Shown here piece after piece: positions 1 through 45,515 of a stretch of 64,000 bases of DNA. Under the pieces are notes generated by a model, which was given only the letters and a program-made list of their open reading frames with translations, made no database searches and was not told the origin of the DNA. Both the position numbers and the translations under genes were made by a program. Every line of letters starts with the position of its first letter. Within the stretch, counting starts at the first letter, position 1. This DNA is from Ecdyonurus torrentis (Eukaryota > Arthropoda > Insecta > Ephemeroptera > Heptageniidae): the NCBI GenBank assembly GCA_949318235.1, contig OX439130.1, positions 40,377,260 to 40,441,259 of the forward strand, given 5' to 3'.

Positions 1-847
1 GCTGTGTGAAGTTGCTACCTGATTAAAACACTAAAGTTTGCGTGCTCTGCTTACCTAAAAACTATACAATTTTAGCTAGTCACAATACAAATCCAAATGA
101 ACCGGAAATAAAATATGAAAATTGATTTTTCTTAAACATTGGTGCTCTCAGCTTTGATTTTTTTTTCAAATCCAAAACAAAGTTTTTTTCAAAGTTGCAT
201 GTTATCAAGAATTAAAATTTTTATTTTAGTAAAAAATACATAGCAGTTCACGAAAAGAAGAAAGTACGTAATTTCAGCTACATTTATATTTATATGTTGC
301 TGAATTGGAAAAGCATAAATAATTATGCTGTATACTGTATATTTGTTATGATATTTAACATTATGCATAAATCGTTTGTTGCTATGAAACCGAGCTAGCA
401 TCTTAATTACTTACACTCACTATAGTTGTCCGTGTTGAAATTTTGGATTCCATAAAAAAAAAAAAAAATCAACTACAATTCTGCAATCTAAAAAAAAAAT
501 AATAATAAAAATAAAATAGATGGAGAGCTAATAATTTTTATTTCGAGGACACGAAAGGTACAAACCCTACTGACGTAGTCTTCTGACATTCTTGCTGTCA
601 GAGGTTTACATTATGTCATTTTTTGTTACATTTCATTATTTTTAAAATAATAATTAAACAACAGTACATAAAAAATATAACAACATTAAACTTTTAACTC
701 TTGATGGCTATTATTTATAATAATTTATAAAAATACGTGATAGTACAATTAATAATAATAATAATAAAGTAATAATTATTTATTTAATTTTAATTTTATT
801 TAATGCTAGATAGGTAACATATATTACACAAAATCTCCTCTGACTTA
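1..847. other. AT-rich stretch without recognised gene
   Basis: No conserved coding segment seen. The stretch is AT-rich with short A-tracts and AAT/ATA runs. It is probably intron of the TOGARAM-like gene on the minus strand, because the last exon seen at 2.9 kb ends in an open phase with a good donor and must continue to the left. Confidence 0.4.
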
Positions 848-1612
848 AAGTGGAACAGACAGACTGAGGCAGTGCGTGCAAAGGCCTCTAAATTATTACG
901 CTTTGTTAGTCTCAATTTAAGGGGGTGTACTCCACGCATAAAGAGATTGGCTTATCTTACTCTTATTAGGCCAAATATTACTTATGGCACTCCAGCGTGG
1001 CACCCTACAACTTTAAACAACTGTAATAAGCTTGAGACTGTACAGCGTAGAGCTTTAAAATTCATATATGGTAAGAGTAATGTGCCAAGTGTTGGAAAAT
1101 CCAATATTCTACCTATTCAACAGCAATTACAGCTTATAGACTTAACATTTTTTAACAATTGTAGGAGTGGTAAAGCTGATTTTGATATCTCAAAAGATAT
1201 CATGATAGGGAGGGAGATTCGTGGGCAGCTCGGTGTGCATAGACTGATTCCTCCTAAAGCTAGAACTGCAGCTCGTGTCAAGAGTTATGTTTATAGGACT
1301 GTTACTAGCTTTAATGCTTTACCTCGGTATTTGAAAATAAGTGACCCTTCTCAATTTAAGGAGTCATTTTTTTCACATTTGGTAGTACAGGAAATTACCA
1401 AATAATTTGTATATATGATTTATTGACTATGACATTGTTGTATTTTAAATTTTGTGTTAATATTAGTAAAGGGTGGCATACCACTTAATTGTGTAGCGGT
1501 ATTTTATAATGCCTTGTATGCACCCTTCACCATTTTACATGCTGCATTTTGTGTAATGTTGTAATGCTTATATGTATAATCTGGTGAAATAAATAAATAA
1601 ATAAATAAATAA
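848..1612 (+). mobile_element. LINE 3' fragment (non-LTR retrotransposon C-terminus plus tail)
   Basis: An open frame runs from about 848 to the stop at 1405. It encodes the C-terminal region found after the reverse transcriptase of CR1/Jockey-type LINEs: KASKLLRFVSLNLRG, then TLIRPNITYGTPAWHP, then LETVQRRALKFIYG, ending FNALPRYLKISDPSQFKESF. About 200 bp of 3' UTR follow and end in a run of AATA repeats (about 1586-1612), the expected LINE tail. The catalytic RT core is absent, so this is a 5'-truncated, dead copy. It lies antisense to the TOGARAM-like gene. The clade is uncertain. Confidence 0.75.
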
Positions 1613-2383
<771 letters not shown>

Positions 2384-2707
2384 CTTATATAATAACTATT
2401 AGTTACAGATTATCAAAAATTTGTTTCATATTGCTACAACCTTTTTTTTTTTTTTTTTAAATGAAAGGTATGTCATAGATAACAAATATTGCGCATAAAT
2501 TCTTACAGTTTTTCGTATGAATAATAACATTCACATCACTTGATTGATGATTTATACCTTATAAAGTTATACTTGCACTGCACTTACACCTAACAAATAG
2601 GATATATATTCACAATCTCCAGGCGTAATACACATGACTACATTTTAATAATCTTTAGGCTGGTCTATTATTATGTAATAAACCGTTGAAACTAAATCTA
2701 TAATATT

Positions 2708-2757
2708 TGAGTCATGAGTCATGACATGACATGACTCATGACTCATGACATGACATG
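2708..2757. repeat. Short tandem, near-palindromic TCATGA repeat
   Basis: Repeats of TGAGTCA and TGACTCA arranged head to head, then ATGACATGAC repeats. Two TGAGTCA and two TGACTCA copies occur within about 43 bp. They match the AP-1/TRE consensus, but this may simply be a consequence of the tandem array. Confidence 0.8.
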
Positions 2758-2899
2758 CATAATACAATATAATTATTTAAGTTCAAAACATGCAATGCCT
2801 TTTAAGACTTCATTTTAATCTTGTAATTGTTATGATTAAAAAAAAAAAATAATAATAAAAATTTGATGCATTTCTTAAAATCTTATGTGTGTTTCTTAC

Positions 2900-35544
<32,645 letters not shown>

Positions 35545-35579
35545 GTTGGTTCACGACGCACTTTCATATTTTTTATTTC

Positions 35580-37345
35580 CTACGAAATAAAATAGATAAT
35601 ATAGAAGATTCACATGTATACCGCTTGGGAGTCACCGTTGTACTAAACATATAGAAAAAGTTTGACTGGAGAATTTCTGCTCAAGCGCACCAACGATCCA
35701 GGTCACTTTTCTTTAGATTCTCTTGTTGATATCAAACACGACACCCCAAGCAATAGCCTGAGACCACTCTATACTGTATAGCCACATAACAGCCCTACTC
35801 CACCAACCTATGGTATATATAAGGAAATGTGACTATGTATGATATTAGTTTCTTAAATAGAGGGCAAACCGATAAAAAAACTGCTTTTTTTTTAGATGAA
35901 AATATTGAATATCTTAACCTCAAATAAGGACATATTATAAAAAAAAATGTCAACAAAATATTTAAAATAGAAATAAAATTTATTGTTGAAGTTACTTCTT
36001 ATAGTTATGAAGTCGTGTAATAAATTTATTATTCAAGTAGATAATAATTATTTGTTTAATACTTTAAGTAATTTAAGATTATAATATTAATTGTTTATTA
36101 TTTTTGCTGCAATGCAGAATGGCATAATTAAAATTATATTTTATGCGTACAATAAAAATAACAGCATTATACAAATAAGTTATCATAATAGAATAAATTT
36201 AAAAAAATATACTGCATTCATTTTATAAATTCTTAAAAAATTATGGTCATCTAGTTTTATTACAAATTAATTTATACAAAAACAAATAACTCAGAAAATA
36301 TGCCAAAATGTACACAGAATACAGTATACATAGTGTTTTGATAAGAGCAAAAGATTGAGTTTTTTTTTAAAGAAAACATTGGTCTTTTTCCAGAAATAAA
36401 ACACAAAATGTTTGCTCGCTGCACTCGCTATTAGACAGTCAACTGGAACTCAATGTTACCTTTAAAAAAAACAAAATTTCTCGTAATAAAATACTCTCGA
36501 TGGAAACATGGATGCGGTGAATCACAACGTCCAACAAGTTTGGTAAAGAATCGTTTTATTTCTCGTCCATGATAACAAATACTCAAACACTTTGCTGACT
36601 AGACATAACAAAATTTTCAGTATTTTATTTACAAACATTTCTTCTCTCAGTAAAAAGAAGAATTACTTTAGTGTAATTTATTGATACGAAAGAGTGGAAG
36701 TATGTCATTCGTCATATTCAAATGACAACATAAGTATATTTGACAGAGAAATATATGGAGCAACGCTTCATAATACACAAGTGTTATTTTTGTCGGCTTT
36801 TATTGGAGTGATAGAATGAGACTGAATATAAAATTAGACACGTTAATAAGAGAAAAATTCAACCTATAATCTCACAATATAAGCTGCTTTTAAACTTTAT
36901 AGGAATTACTATTTTTAATTGTTTAAAAATTTTAAAATATTATTTTAATTTTATGAAATGAAAATATTTAATATTTATATATTCATTTAACCAAGCAATT
37001 CGTAAAGTTCAATTGAAAAAAATACTATAACATACTGTATAATATAAACAAATGAGGAGAATGTAACAACTATGAGTATATTTTTATTATTCAGTCGATA
37101 AATTTACTTCTTAAAATATTGTATTTTTTTTTTTATTTATTTTTTTTTTTTTTTTTTTTTTTTTTTACGTGCGCATCACAATAATGCTGAATTTCGCTTA
37201 ATAAATTTTCTATTCAATCGAACTTTTTTGATAGCTATTATTATAATTATATAGATAATTATAATAAATTTGACTTATTATATAGGTGCTCTAATAATTC
37301 GTATGTGATCTTTTTCATTATTACTTAAACATTGTCTAAAAACTC

Positions 37346-37391
<46 letters not shown>

Positions 37392-40300
37392 ATGACTAAA
37401 CCTGCTTTGACGTACTGTTAATTTTGTAAATATTCAGAGGACCATATGCACGGACACAAATTAATTTAATATGCTAGCCTATTTTCAGCAATATTTTATT
37501 CATTATATACAACATAATTGATAACTAACATATTAACCAAACTAATTAGCATAAATATAATTAATAATGATAATGTTAATCAAATTTACAAAATATTTAT
37601 GCTATAATAACATAAATTAATGTAGCATACATCACGCAATTTTGTATATTATTGTATAAGTAGGTGTATGACGTGCATGACTTAGGACCACCTTAATTAC
37701 AGAAGGTGCCTGGTATGATCCCTAATAAAAACAATTTATTATTAATTATTACTTATACATTTTACATAAAACTTTATTGACAATAATAATCCTTTGAAAC
37801 TTAAATCTAATTTTCATTCACTTCACAGGTAAAAGTTCAGTAACCTCATGCATTAAAAATGCAATAAAAAACAAAGGTTAGTAATGTTTAATTGTTAATA
37901 ATTTAATAGTTGCTTTACAATTATATTGTATGTCAGTTATTCAATTGTACGCTGCACATTCACATAACATGTCATTGATTGCTACATAATATACTTCAGT
38001 CACAAATGATAAATCGTGCATGAGAATAAATAATAAGTTAATAACACATCCTATACGTCCAAGGCATGATATAGGCAAAATTTCGTTGAAAAAAAAAATG
38101 TTTTGATAACTAGGTCATATAGATTAAAAATTATTTTCAGTTTTCTTGAATAATGTATATTTTTTATAATTCATTTATCAGGCTCATTTTTATAGTTCAC
38201 ACTTGTTATTTTATAATTCTTCATTCGTATAAATTCACATTTAAAAAACTTAAAATCATATTATTGGTGCACTCTTCAAGAAAAAGAAAATATTAACAAA
38301 AATCATAAAACATAATTATGAAAGTTAAAAGCTGCATGGAGAATACTTTTATCTTATGTTCAAATCAACAGCTGGTCTATATTTTATATTAATTAAACTA
38401 TAAACATGCAGTGGGATTTGAATTGCAGTATAATATAAAACGATAAAATTATAACTATAAGGCGCATACGCAATATAAAATTCAATCAATTTATTTTCTA
38501 TTTATGTTTTATATTGACAATTTTAAACAAATAGAAAAATACTTGCAATCAATATACAGTTAGGTTACTTCCTGGACTTGAAACATTACAACGTAAAATC
38601 TTAAAAATAATTATTTTAAAAAACCCTCATATTTTATTGTTCCATTTTACCACGCAAAGGGGCGTACTTTAACTCCTTATATAATATGATGCACTTTCTT
38701 TTCTATGCAACGACGTTAATAAGTTGTATTTCCCCCGTACAAGCAGAGTGTGATAAGAGGGCAGTATCGACTATCCCACACTTGTCAGCTGACCTCAATT
38801 TACCCCCACATCACGTCTAGGGGGAGGAAGGGGACTGGGGGGTCGTCACGCCAAGATGATGCTGAGAATAAAAACACACGAGAGAAAAATTATAATTTTA
38901 TTTAAATAATTTATTCTTCTCTTTATGATAAAAAAAAGTATTATGCATAATTTAAATAATAAATGTATATATACATACGTGGATTATTTAAAAATTATTG
39001 TATAAAAAATACCTGGAATAATATTTTTATATAAAGTACATAATCTTAAAATAATGTATATTAATTTAAGTGTTGTGACATTGTTTTCATTTTGCACTTA
39101 AATTCTGTTCTACATTTAATTTTTTATTTATGCTAAACCCTCAAATTTGTTCCTACATGAATTTTTCTTCTTGAATTTATTAATTTTGTCATTCGTATTT
39201 TGTAAAACACTTAACAAAAAGAAGTTTAAACTATATTTTGATAAATTTTAAATGATACGACGAATTAAATTTACTTTTAGTATTTCACGCAATTAAAGAA
39301 TTACAGTAATCTTACTTCATATAATGTATAATTGATGGTTTTTTACATTAATTGTCAAACAGTTATTTAATTTTGATGTATAGAGTTAGGTTTATGTTGC
39401 AATATTTAATTACTTTTGCCACTTTTGGGAAACACAAAAGTAATGACCCGAATGACAGAATTACTCGACGATATGAAACTCTACTGCAGTTACTTACAAC
39501 TTGTTAAAACTATTTTTATGAATAGAGAAATGTGTAAAACTCGTAAATATAGAATTATTTACACCTATATAACAATATTTGTAATTTAATAGACAACGAA
39601 AATGAAATTGAATATTCTGCTTTGAAATACTTAAGTTTTAAGAAGCAAAAAAGTCAATATAAATGCATCATTAATAAAATCATTATTCATCCAGTCATTC
39701 AATTTAATATTTCTGTTTGATTATATATAATAAAAATGTTATTTTATTTAAGTTTACTGTTTGCAATAATATAGTGATCATATGTAATTATAAAATTAAA
39801 ATAATTGGAGTTGTAAATTTTATATTATTATTTTAATATGTAACAACCTGTTCATGCACGGAGAAAAAATGTGCAATAAATTAAATTGCATGCAAATTGA
39901 TTTTTGTTTAAATATAGCGATTGTATGCAATTAAATTTATTGCACATTAAAAATATGACACCATGTGAGCAAAACTTTATATAGGTATCTATTTTAATTA
40001 TTTTAATACAATGTACCGACTGAATTTGTTTTATTTATTTAATTAATAGTCGGTGAGTCATGGTCATGCAAATGCATGTGATCTTCTATGCGATCTACAA
40101 TAGACTTTATTGTTATAGCTTTTAAGCTTTACAGTATAAGTTTCATTGTTATTAACTATAATTAATTATAGTACAAATTAACATTAATAACAAATTATCC
40201 CCATTTATAATAAATAAGTGATAAATAAAATATAATTACAATTTTCATGCCTCATGATTTCATTTATAACACTTTTTTTTTCCCACTGTTAAAGATAGTT

Positions 40301-40556
40301 CAAAACATTGAACACAATAGTTTACTGTGACAAGGTGTTTTAAATTTACCACACTGATTATCCAATCCACTGATTTTAAATTAAATTGCGTGATCCTTTT
40401 TATTTGTGACGTCACATCATTTAATCACGTGACGTATATTATATATATACAAAGGTGTGAAGTTTTACCAAGGCCATCAACTATCTGTGATAACCAATTA
40501 TCATGGAGAACTTAGTCACGTGGTACAGGTATTCTCCAATAAGATGATTGTGTCTT
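35580..40556. other. Intergenic region between head-to-head genes
   Basis: AT-rich DNA with T-tracts (37142-37166; a 40-T run at 37349-37388) and a small inverted repeat at 39869-39947. The first 250 bp upstream of the TOGARAM start contain more CpG and probably hold its promoter or leader. No coding region recognised. Confidence 0.5.
39869..39947. repeat. 79-bp inverted repeat
   Basis: ATGTGCAATAAATTAAATTG pairs with CAATTAAATTTATTGCACAT around a centre containing ATTTTTGTTTAAATA. Possible tiny MITE or hairpin. Confidence 0.65.
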
Positions 40557-40658
40557 AGGTCACTGTACTGCTTTGCGATTGTCGCGAACTCGCGTGGATA
40601 CATCTGATCGCAGAATTAAGAGAACCGCAGCATGGGAATCTACTTGAATAATACAAAG
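40557..40658 (+). promoter_or_regulatory. Candidate 5'-UTR exon of the sulfotransferase gene
   Basis: A relatively GC-rich, CpG-containing stretch ends in a donor ACAAAG|GTAACC. An acceptor TGTTGATAG| at 43368 lies 14 bp before the sulfotransferase ATG, so a leader exon is required upstream, and this is the best candidate. It contains ATG at 40632 which, after splicing, would read 14 codons (MGIYLNNTKNANLR) and stop at a TGA overlapping the main ATG (ATGA). The 5' edge is not determined. Confidence 0.35.
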
Positions 40659-42228
40659 GTAACCAATTTCAATTTGTTTTTTTAAAATGATGAATTACCA
40701 TCAAATGGTTATAGTGTGTTGACACTTGACTTTTTCACTTAATTAATTATTATTTAGCGTGCTTTTATATATTTAATTTAAATAAATGTTAATATTTGTA
40801 TTGTTAAATCTATAAAATACCCTGCGTTGTAGTTAAATTTGTGTATAAAGTGATTTGTTTTCCAAATGTGTTCAATGTTTTTGCATTTTGAGCGGTTTTT
40901 TTTTATTTTTTTTTTACTACCTTTTTTCTTTTACGTTTTAATATTTTATATGTATTGAATATTAGCAATAGCTTTTATTTAAAAATTACTCAGCTGATAA
41001 ATAAAATAAAGTCAATGTTTATTGGAGGCTGATTACAACACTTCTTTCAGCCTTTCAATTTTTATCAAAATTTTAAAAATCAGCGCAACTTTTCTGTCAT
41101 TTTCTTTAGTACAAAACTATAGGCCTATAGGATGTATGCGCATGACGTCATACTGAATGCGCTTCGACGCCATACTGGAGCAATAAATAACATTGCTCAG
41201 CAGAGGACAAACGTGTTTTTTTTTGGTTATCTTCTTTGGAAAATGAGTTTTTTTTTCTTGCATACTAAAAAACCTAATTTAATCTGTTAACAGCGCATCA
41301 TCAATGCTCTCAAAACCTTTGCTAAGTATTTTTAAACTGGCAAAATATATCATTTTCCCGTACCAGCCCTTGTTATTTAATGCTCACATACGGCGTCAAC
41401 TTTTATATGAATGCAACTACTCTATTGAATTAAGTTTTAGATTCGATTAATGTTTTTTTATCTACATGTTAGTATGACTATATAATTACTAATGATTTGC
41501 ATTGCATAAATTAGCTGTACTGAAGAATAAATCAGATTACATATTATTATAGTACCTGCGTTTTATAGTCTTTTTTGACATTGCATGTTTTTTGTATACT
41601 TTCATCTAACTTTTTATTCTTCGCCCACTTGTATTTTCGTATAATAATTATTATTTATTACAGTATTATTATATAATGATTTAATTCAAATATTGCATGT
41701 TGTAAAATTGTATTGATTTGGAGTTAAAACTTTCCTGTGAATTTCGAGTATAGTATAATATGTAATGCAATTTTCCTTATTTCTCTTAAAATGAAATAAA
41801 AACATGACTGCAATATTGAATATTTTTGTCGTTTCCTATCGTTTTATAGGCACGTCTATATATATCTGCAGATTATATTCTGGATTCACATAAAATTCCA
41901 GTTATACAATATAGTTATTACATTGAATAATATGAAGTATGGGCTGCTACACCATTGCATGCTATAAGTTCAATTCTTGTTATCTTCTCTTTTGTTATTA
42001 TACAAAAACAATACGTAAAATAATATAAGGTGTGACATAACGCTAATGACTATAGGATTATATTAGTTGTGTCTCGTATTTCGAGAGACTGCGTGAGATA
42101 AGAGATAAAGTCATCAAACAAACACACGTAACGTGAATGACACCCAGTCGCATGTAGAAAGGTGTCACTTCATTCGTGATTTTTAACGTGAGTGCAGACT
42201 GTGCTTCCGCTCTGCTATAGAACGATTC

Positions 42229-42284
42229 AATAATAATTGACTCGCAGTACTTTGCTAATAATAATTGACTCGCAGTACTTTGCT
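42229..42284 (+). repeat. 28-bp tandem duplication
   Basis: Two exact copies of a 28-bp unit (AATAATAATTGACTCGCAGT followed by ACTTTGCT) in the intron upstream of the sulfotransferase start. Confidence 0.9.
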
Positions 42285-43382
42285 CATACTCGCAGTTGCA
42301 GCTACAGGGAAAGAGGAAAAATAAAAGGTGACAATAACTTTTTTTTCTATATATTTTTTTAATCAGCCATTGGAAAGAATTTAAGAACTAAAATAATAAT
42401 TTCACTAAAAAGTAGATGTCTAATTTTAAATATAAGTTTATCAATTGTAAACTCAAGTCTTCCATTTGAAACATAATAATATAAGGTATTTTATTTAATC
42501 TCGTTTCTAAAAGAATTTTCTTTTAAAAAAGCAATACATTTTTGAATTGTTATTAACCTATACAATACCGTTTCCCTGCGCTTACAGACTGCATTGCGTA
42601 TATGATTTGTTAATTATTACCTAACGTTTATTATAATTTTCTAAGCCAAAAAACTCCTAAATAAATAAAAATATCTAAGGAGCTGAGCTGAATTAGTGTA
42701 ATACATACATAATATATATTTTAATAAAAATACAAATTGCTATCTTTAAATATTTCTATGTTATTTTATACCGTATAACTTCTACTAGTTCTGTTATATT
42801 TAAAAATCGTCAGTACATCAAAATTAGAGTAATAATACGTAAATATGAATTAATATTATTCAGTTCCAGTCAATGATTTACAGCGCAAAGTATAATTTTT
42901 GTATTTAATTTGATTGAAGCATATAATTCTTTTTAACTTAAAAAAAGAATTAAAAAAAAAAAAAAAAAAAGATAATAAAAAACACATTACTGCAAAATTT
43001 AATATTATTTGTTAACAATTTATAGGATATATCATTACGGTATATAAAGTAAACTGGCAAGTCACTCTATGGTGTTATTATGTTTCCTGCGTTGCTACAT
43101 TCGATATGAGTAGCAGAGAGTTGCTATTCCATAATTATACGTGATGCGAATTGAAATGTGATTAAACACACCGCATTATACTCGTATACTACGCAATTCA
43201 TCGACTCATTTGTTTCTCTACTTTTGCTGGTGACTATTTTGTATTAATAGAAGCTTTGTTGTCAGAACCTTTAAACATTATGTATACAAATTATTCCTGT
43301 ATAACAAGCATACCTGTTAATTAAGACAATGTGGTAGAAATTAAGTTAATTCTTTAATGTGTTGATAGAATGCGAACTTGAG

Positions 43383-43529
43383 ATGAGATTGGCAGGACGA
43401 GTGACCTCGCGGGTCATATTAGCACTCGTGGTGACCTCCCTGTGTGCTCTGCTCGTCTACCATCAGGCCAACAATGCTGACGAGGAATCTCTTCAAACAC
43501 TCTCGCAGGAGCAACAACATCAAATGGTG
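43383..43529 (+). CDS. Sulfotransferase exon 1: signal anchor
   Basis: 147 bp, phase 0 out, donor GTG|GTAAGC. It encodes MRLAGRVTSR, a hydrophobic anchor and a Gln/Glu-rich stem (SLQTLSQEQQHQMV). The ATG follows a tiny upstream ORF (ATG CGA ACT TGA) at 43370-43381. Confidence 0.82.
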
Positions 43530-45462
43530 GTAAGCTAACTTTTCTCGCATTGAAAATTATTATGCACTACAAAACAGTAAATTCAATAATAATATTAATA
43601 ATTTTTATACATTTTATTATTATTTATGTAAATAAACTTTTTATACGTTCTGATTAATTATAAAATTATCTATTATAAATAATAAAGATACAAACAAAAA
43701 CTATAAAGGTTAAAAAAAAAATTCAAAGGGCCGCGTGCTGTAGCACCATAGATCATAGATAGGGTTTACTTTTAAAATATTTCATACACATTGATATTAT
43801 ATAATTATATATCACTTATTTTTATTAATTGAAAAAAATGACGTTTATATTTATCGTGTCTTTGTATCTTTCAAAAGATCCATGGACAGCCAGCAAATAT
43901 TTTTTTCAAAAATGTTATCAGTAAGATTTTTTTTTTTTTTTTTTTTACTCTTTTTGCCATTAATAATAATAATAATTTATGCTATTATTAAAACTGCAGA
44001 TTTAAAAAAAAAAAGTGTTATTATTCGCTTAAATATCAGAGGTCATGCATATGTAATAATAAAGCCTACACGACAATATTAAATTTGTTCTCAACCATAG
44101 TGTTTGATATATGAAATTGCCAGTTATGAATATTTAATGACCACCTATACGATTTCGATTTTATTTATTTTTATACAGTATATATTTATGATACATTTTG
44201 ACGCTCCAATTAATAGTTCGAAATTAAATAACTGAACCTATAATTTAAAGATACTTTAGTATTCTTTAAATATGTGATTGATTTATTATTATTATTATTT
44301 TGTAAGTTACAGGGAAAGGTATATCATATAACTAAGCTAAATACTCTCAAGGTTTGCTCTTTATTGGTAGGCTGTACTTTCCGTGTTCATATTATGCTGC
44401 TACAACTACAAGGTAATTTTTTGTAGATAATAATAAAATAATAGTTGGGTACGTAAATAAATAACAATTATAGCAACAAAAGACAATTTAAAATAATATC
44501 AAAGAAGTCTCATATAATTACGTACTCTGCGTGATTTTCAATAGTATAGGTTATATACACCAAAAATACACAGATATATTTAAAACAATGTGTATCTAAA
44601 AAAAAGCTATATTCCTTTTCGTGATATTTCTTTGATAAAAGATAAGGCATTTAGTTCTTATAACGGCTTATATGACACCTTAAAACTTTGATTTCAACAG
44701 AAATAATAATAATAAAGCTCGATTTTCTAAATTTGTGCCCCTTTTTAAACTATATATTATATAATATCATATCGTGCAAGGTAATTGTGTTATTATTATT
44801 TTAAAAACTAAATATTTTAACTTTGACTTAAGTGCGTTAAATTGTGACGTACAGCTCTGGCCAAAAGTTCCCGAACGGGGCAGCGGCGGCCGCTGCGTTT
44901 TCTTATAAAGATAGCATAGTGTGGTTGCGGGTTGCCTATGCAAATCGTTCGGGAACTTTTGGCCAGAGCTGTACGTTTTCAATAAGTAATTTTAATGTGA
45001 ACAAAATATATAATATATATGTATAATATAACTAATACATATACGTATAAACATATATATATACATATATAAACATATATCTTATACTCTCTTCAAAAAA
45101 AAATTATACACAAACTTTTGTTCCCTCTTTTTCTTTTTTATTATTATTTTTTTAAATATCCATAATACTCAGTAGTCTGTATAATAGAAAGGTTTTTATT
45201 ACAAAATATTGCATAATTATATTTATATTACAATGAATTCTATCATAAAATAACGGCCAAACTCAAAATAATTTTCTTTGTACTGACTTCAACATATTAC
45301 GTATATTGAATTTCGACATACATTTCAATAACATCCTTCTGTCCCCTTACTATAATTCCATCATTGAAATGATAAATAATAAAAAAAATCTATTGTTGAA
45401 GATAAAATAACAAAATTAGAATAGCTGCGGTTGAGGCTTGTGGATATACCATGATATTTACG

Positions 45463-45515
<53 letters not shown>

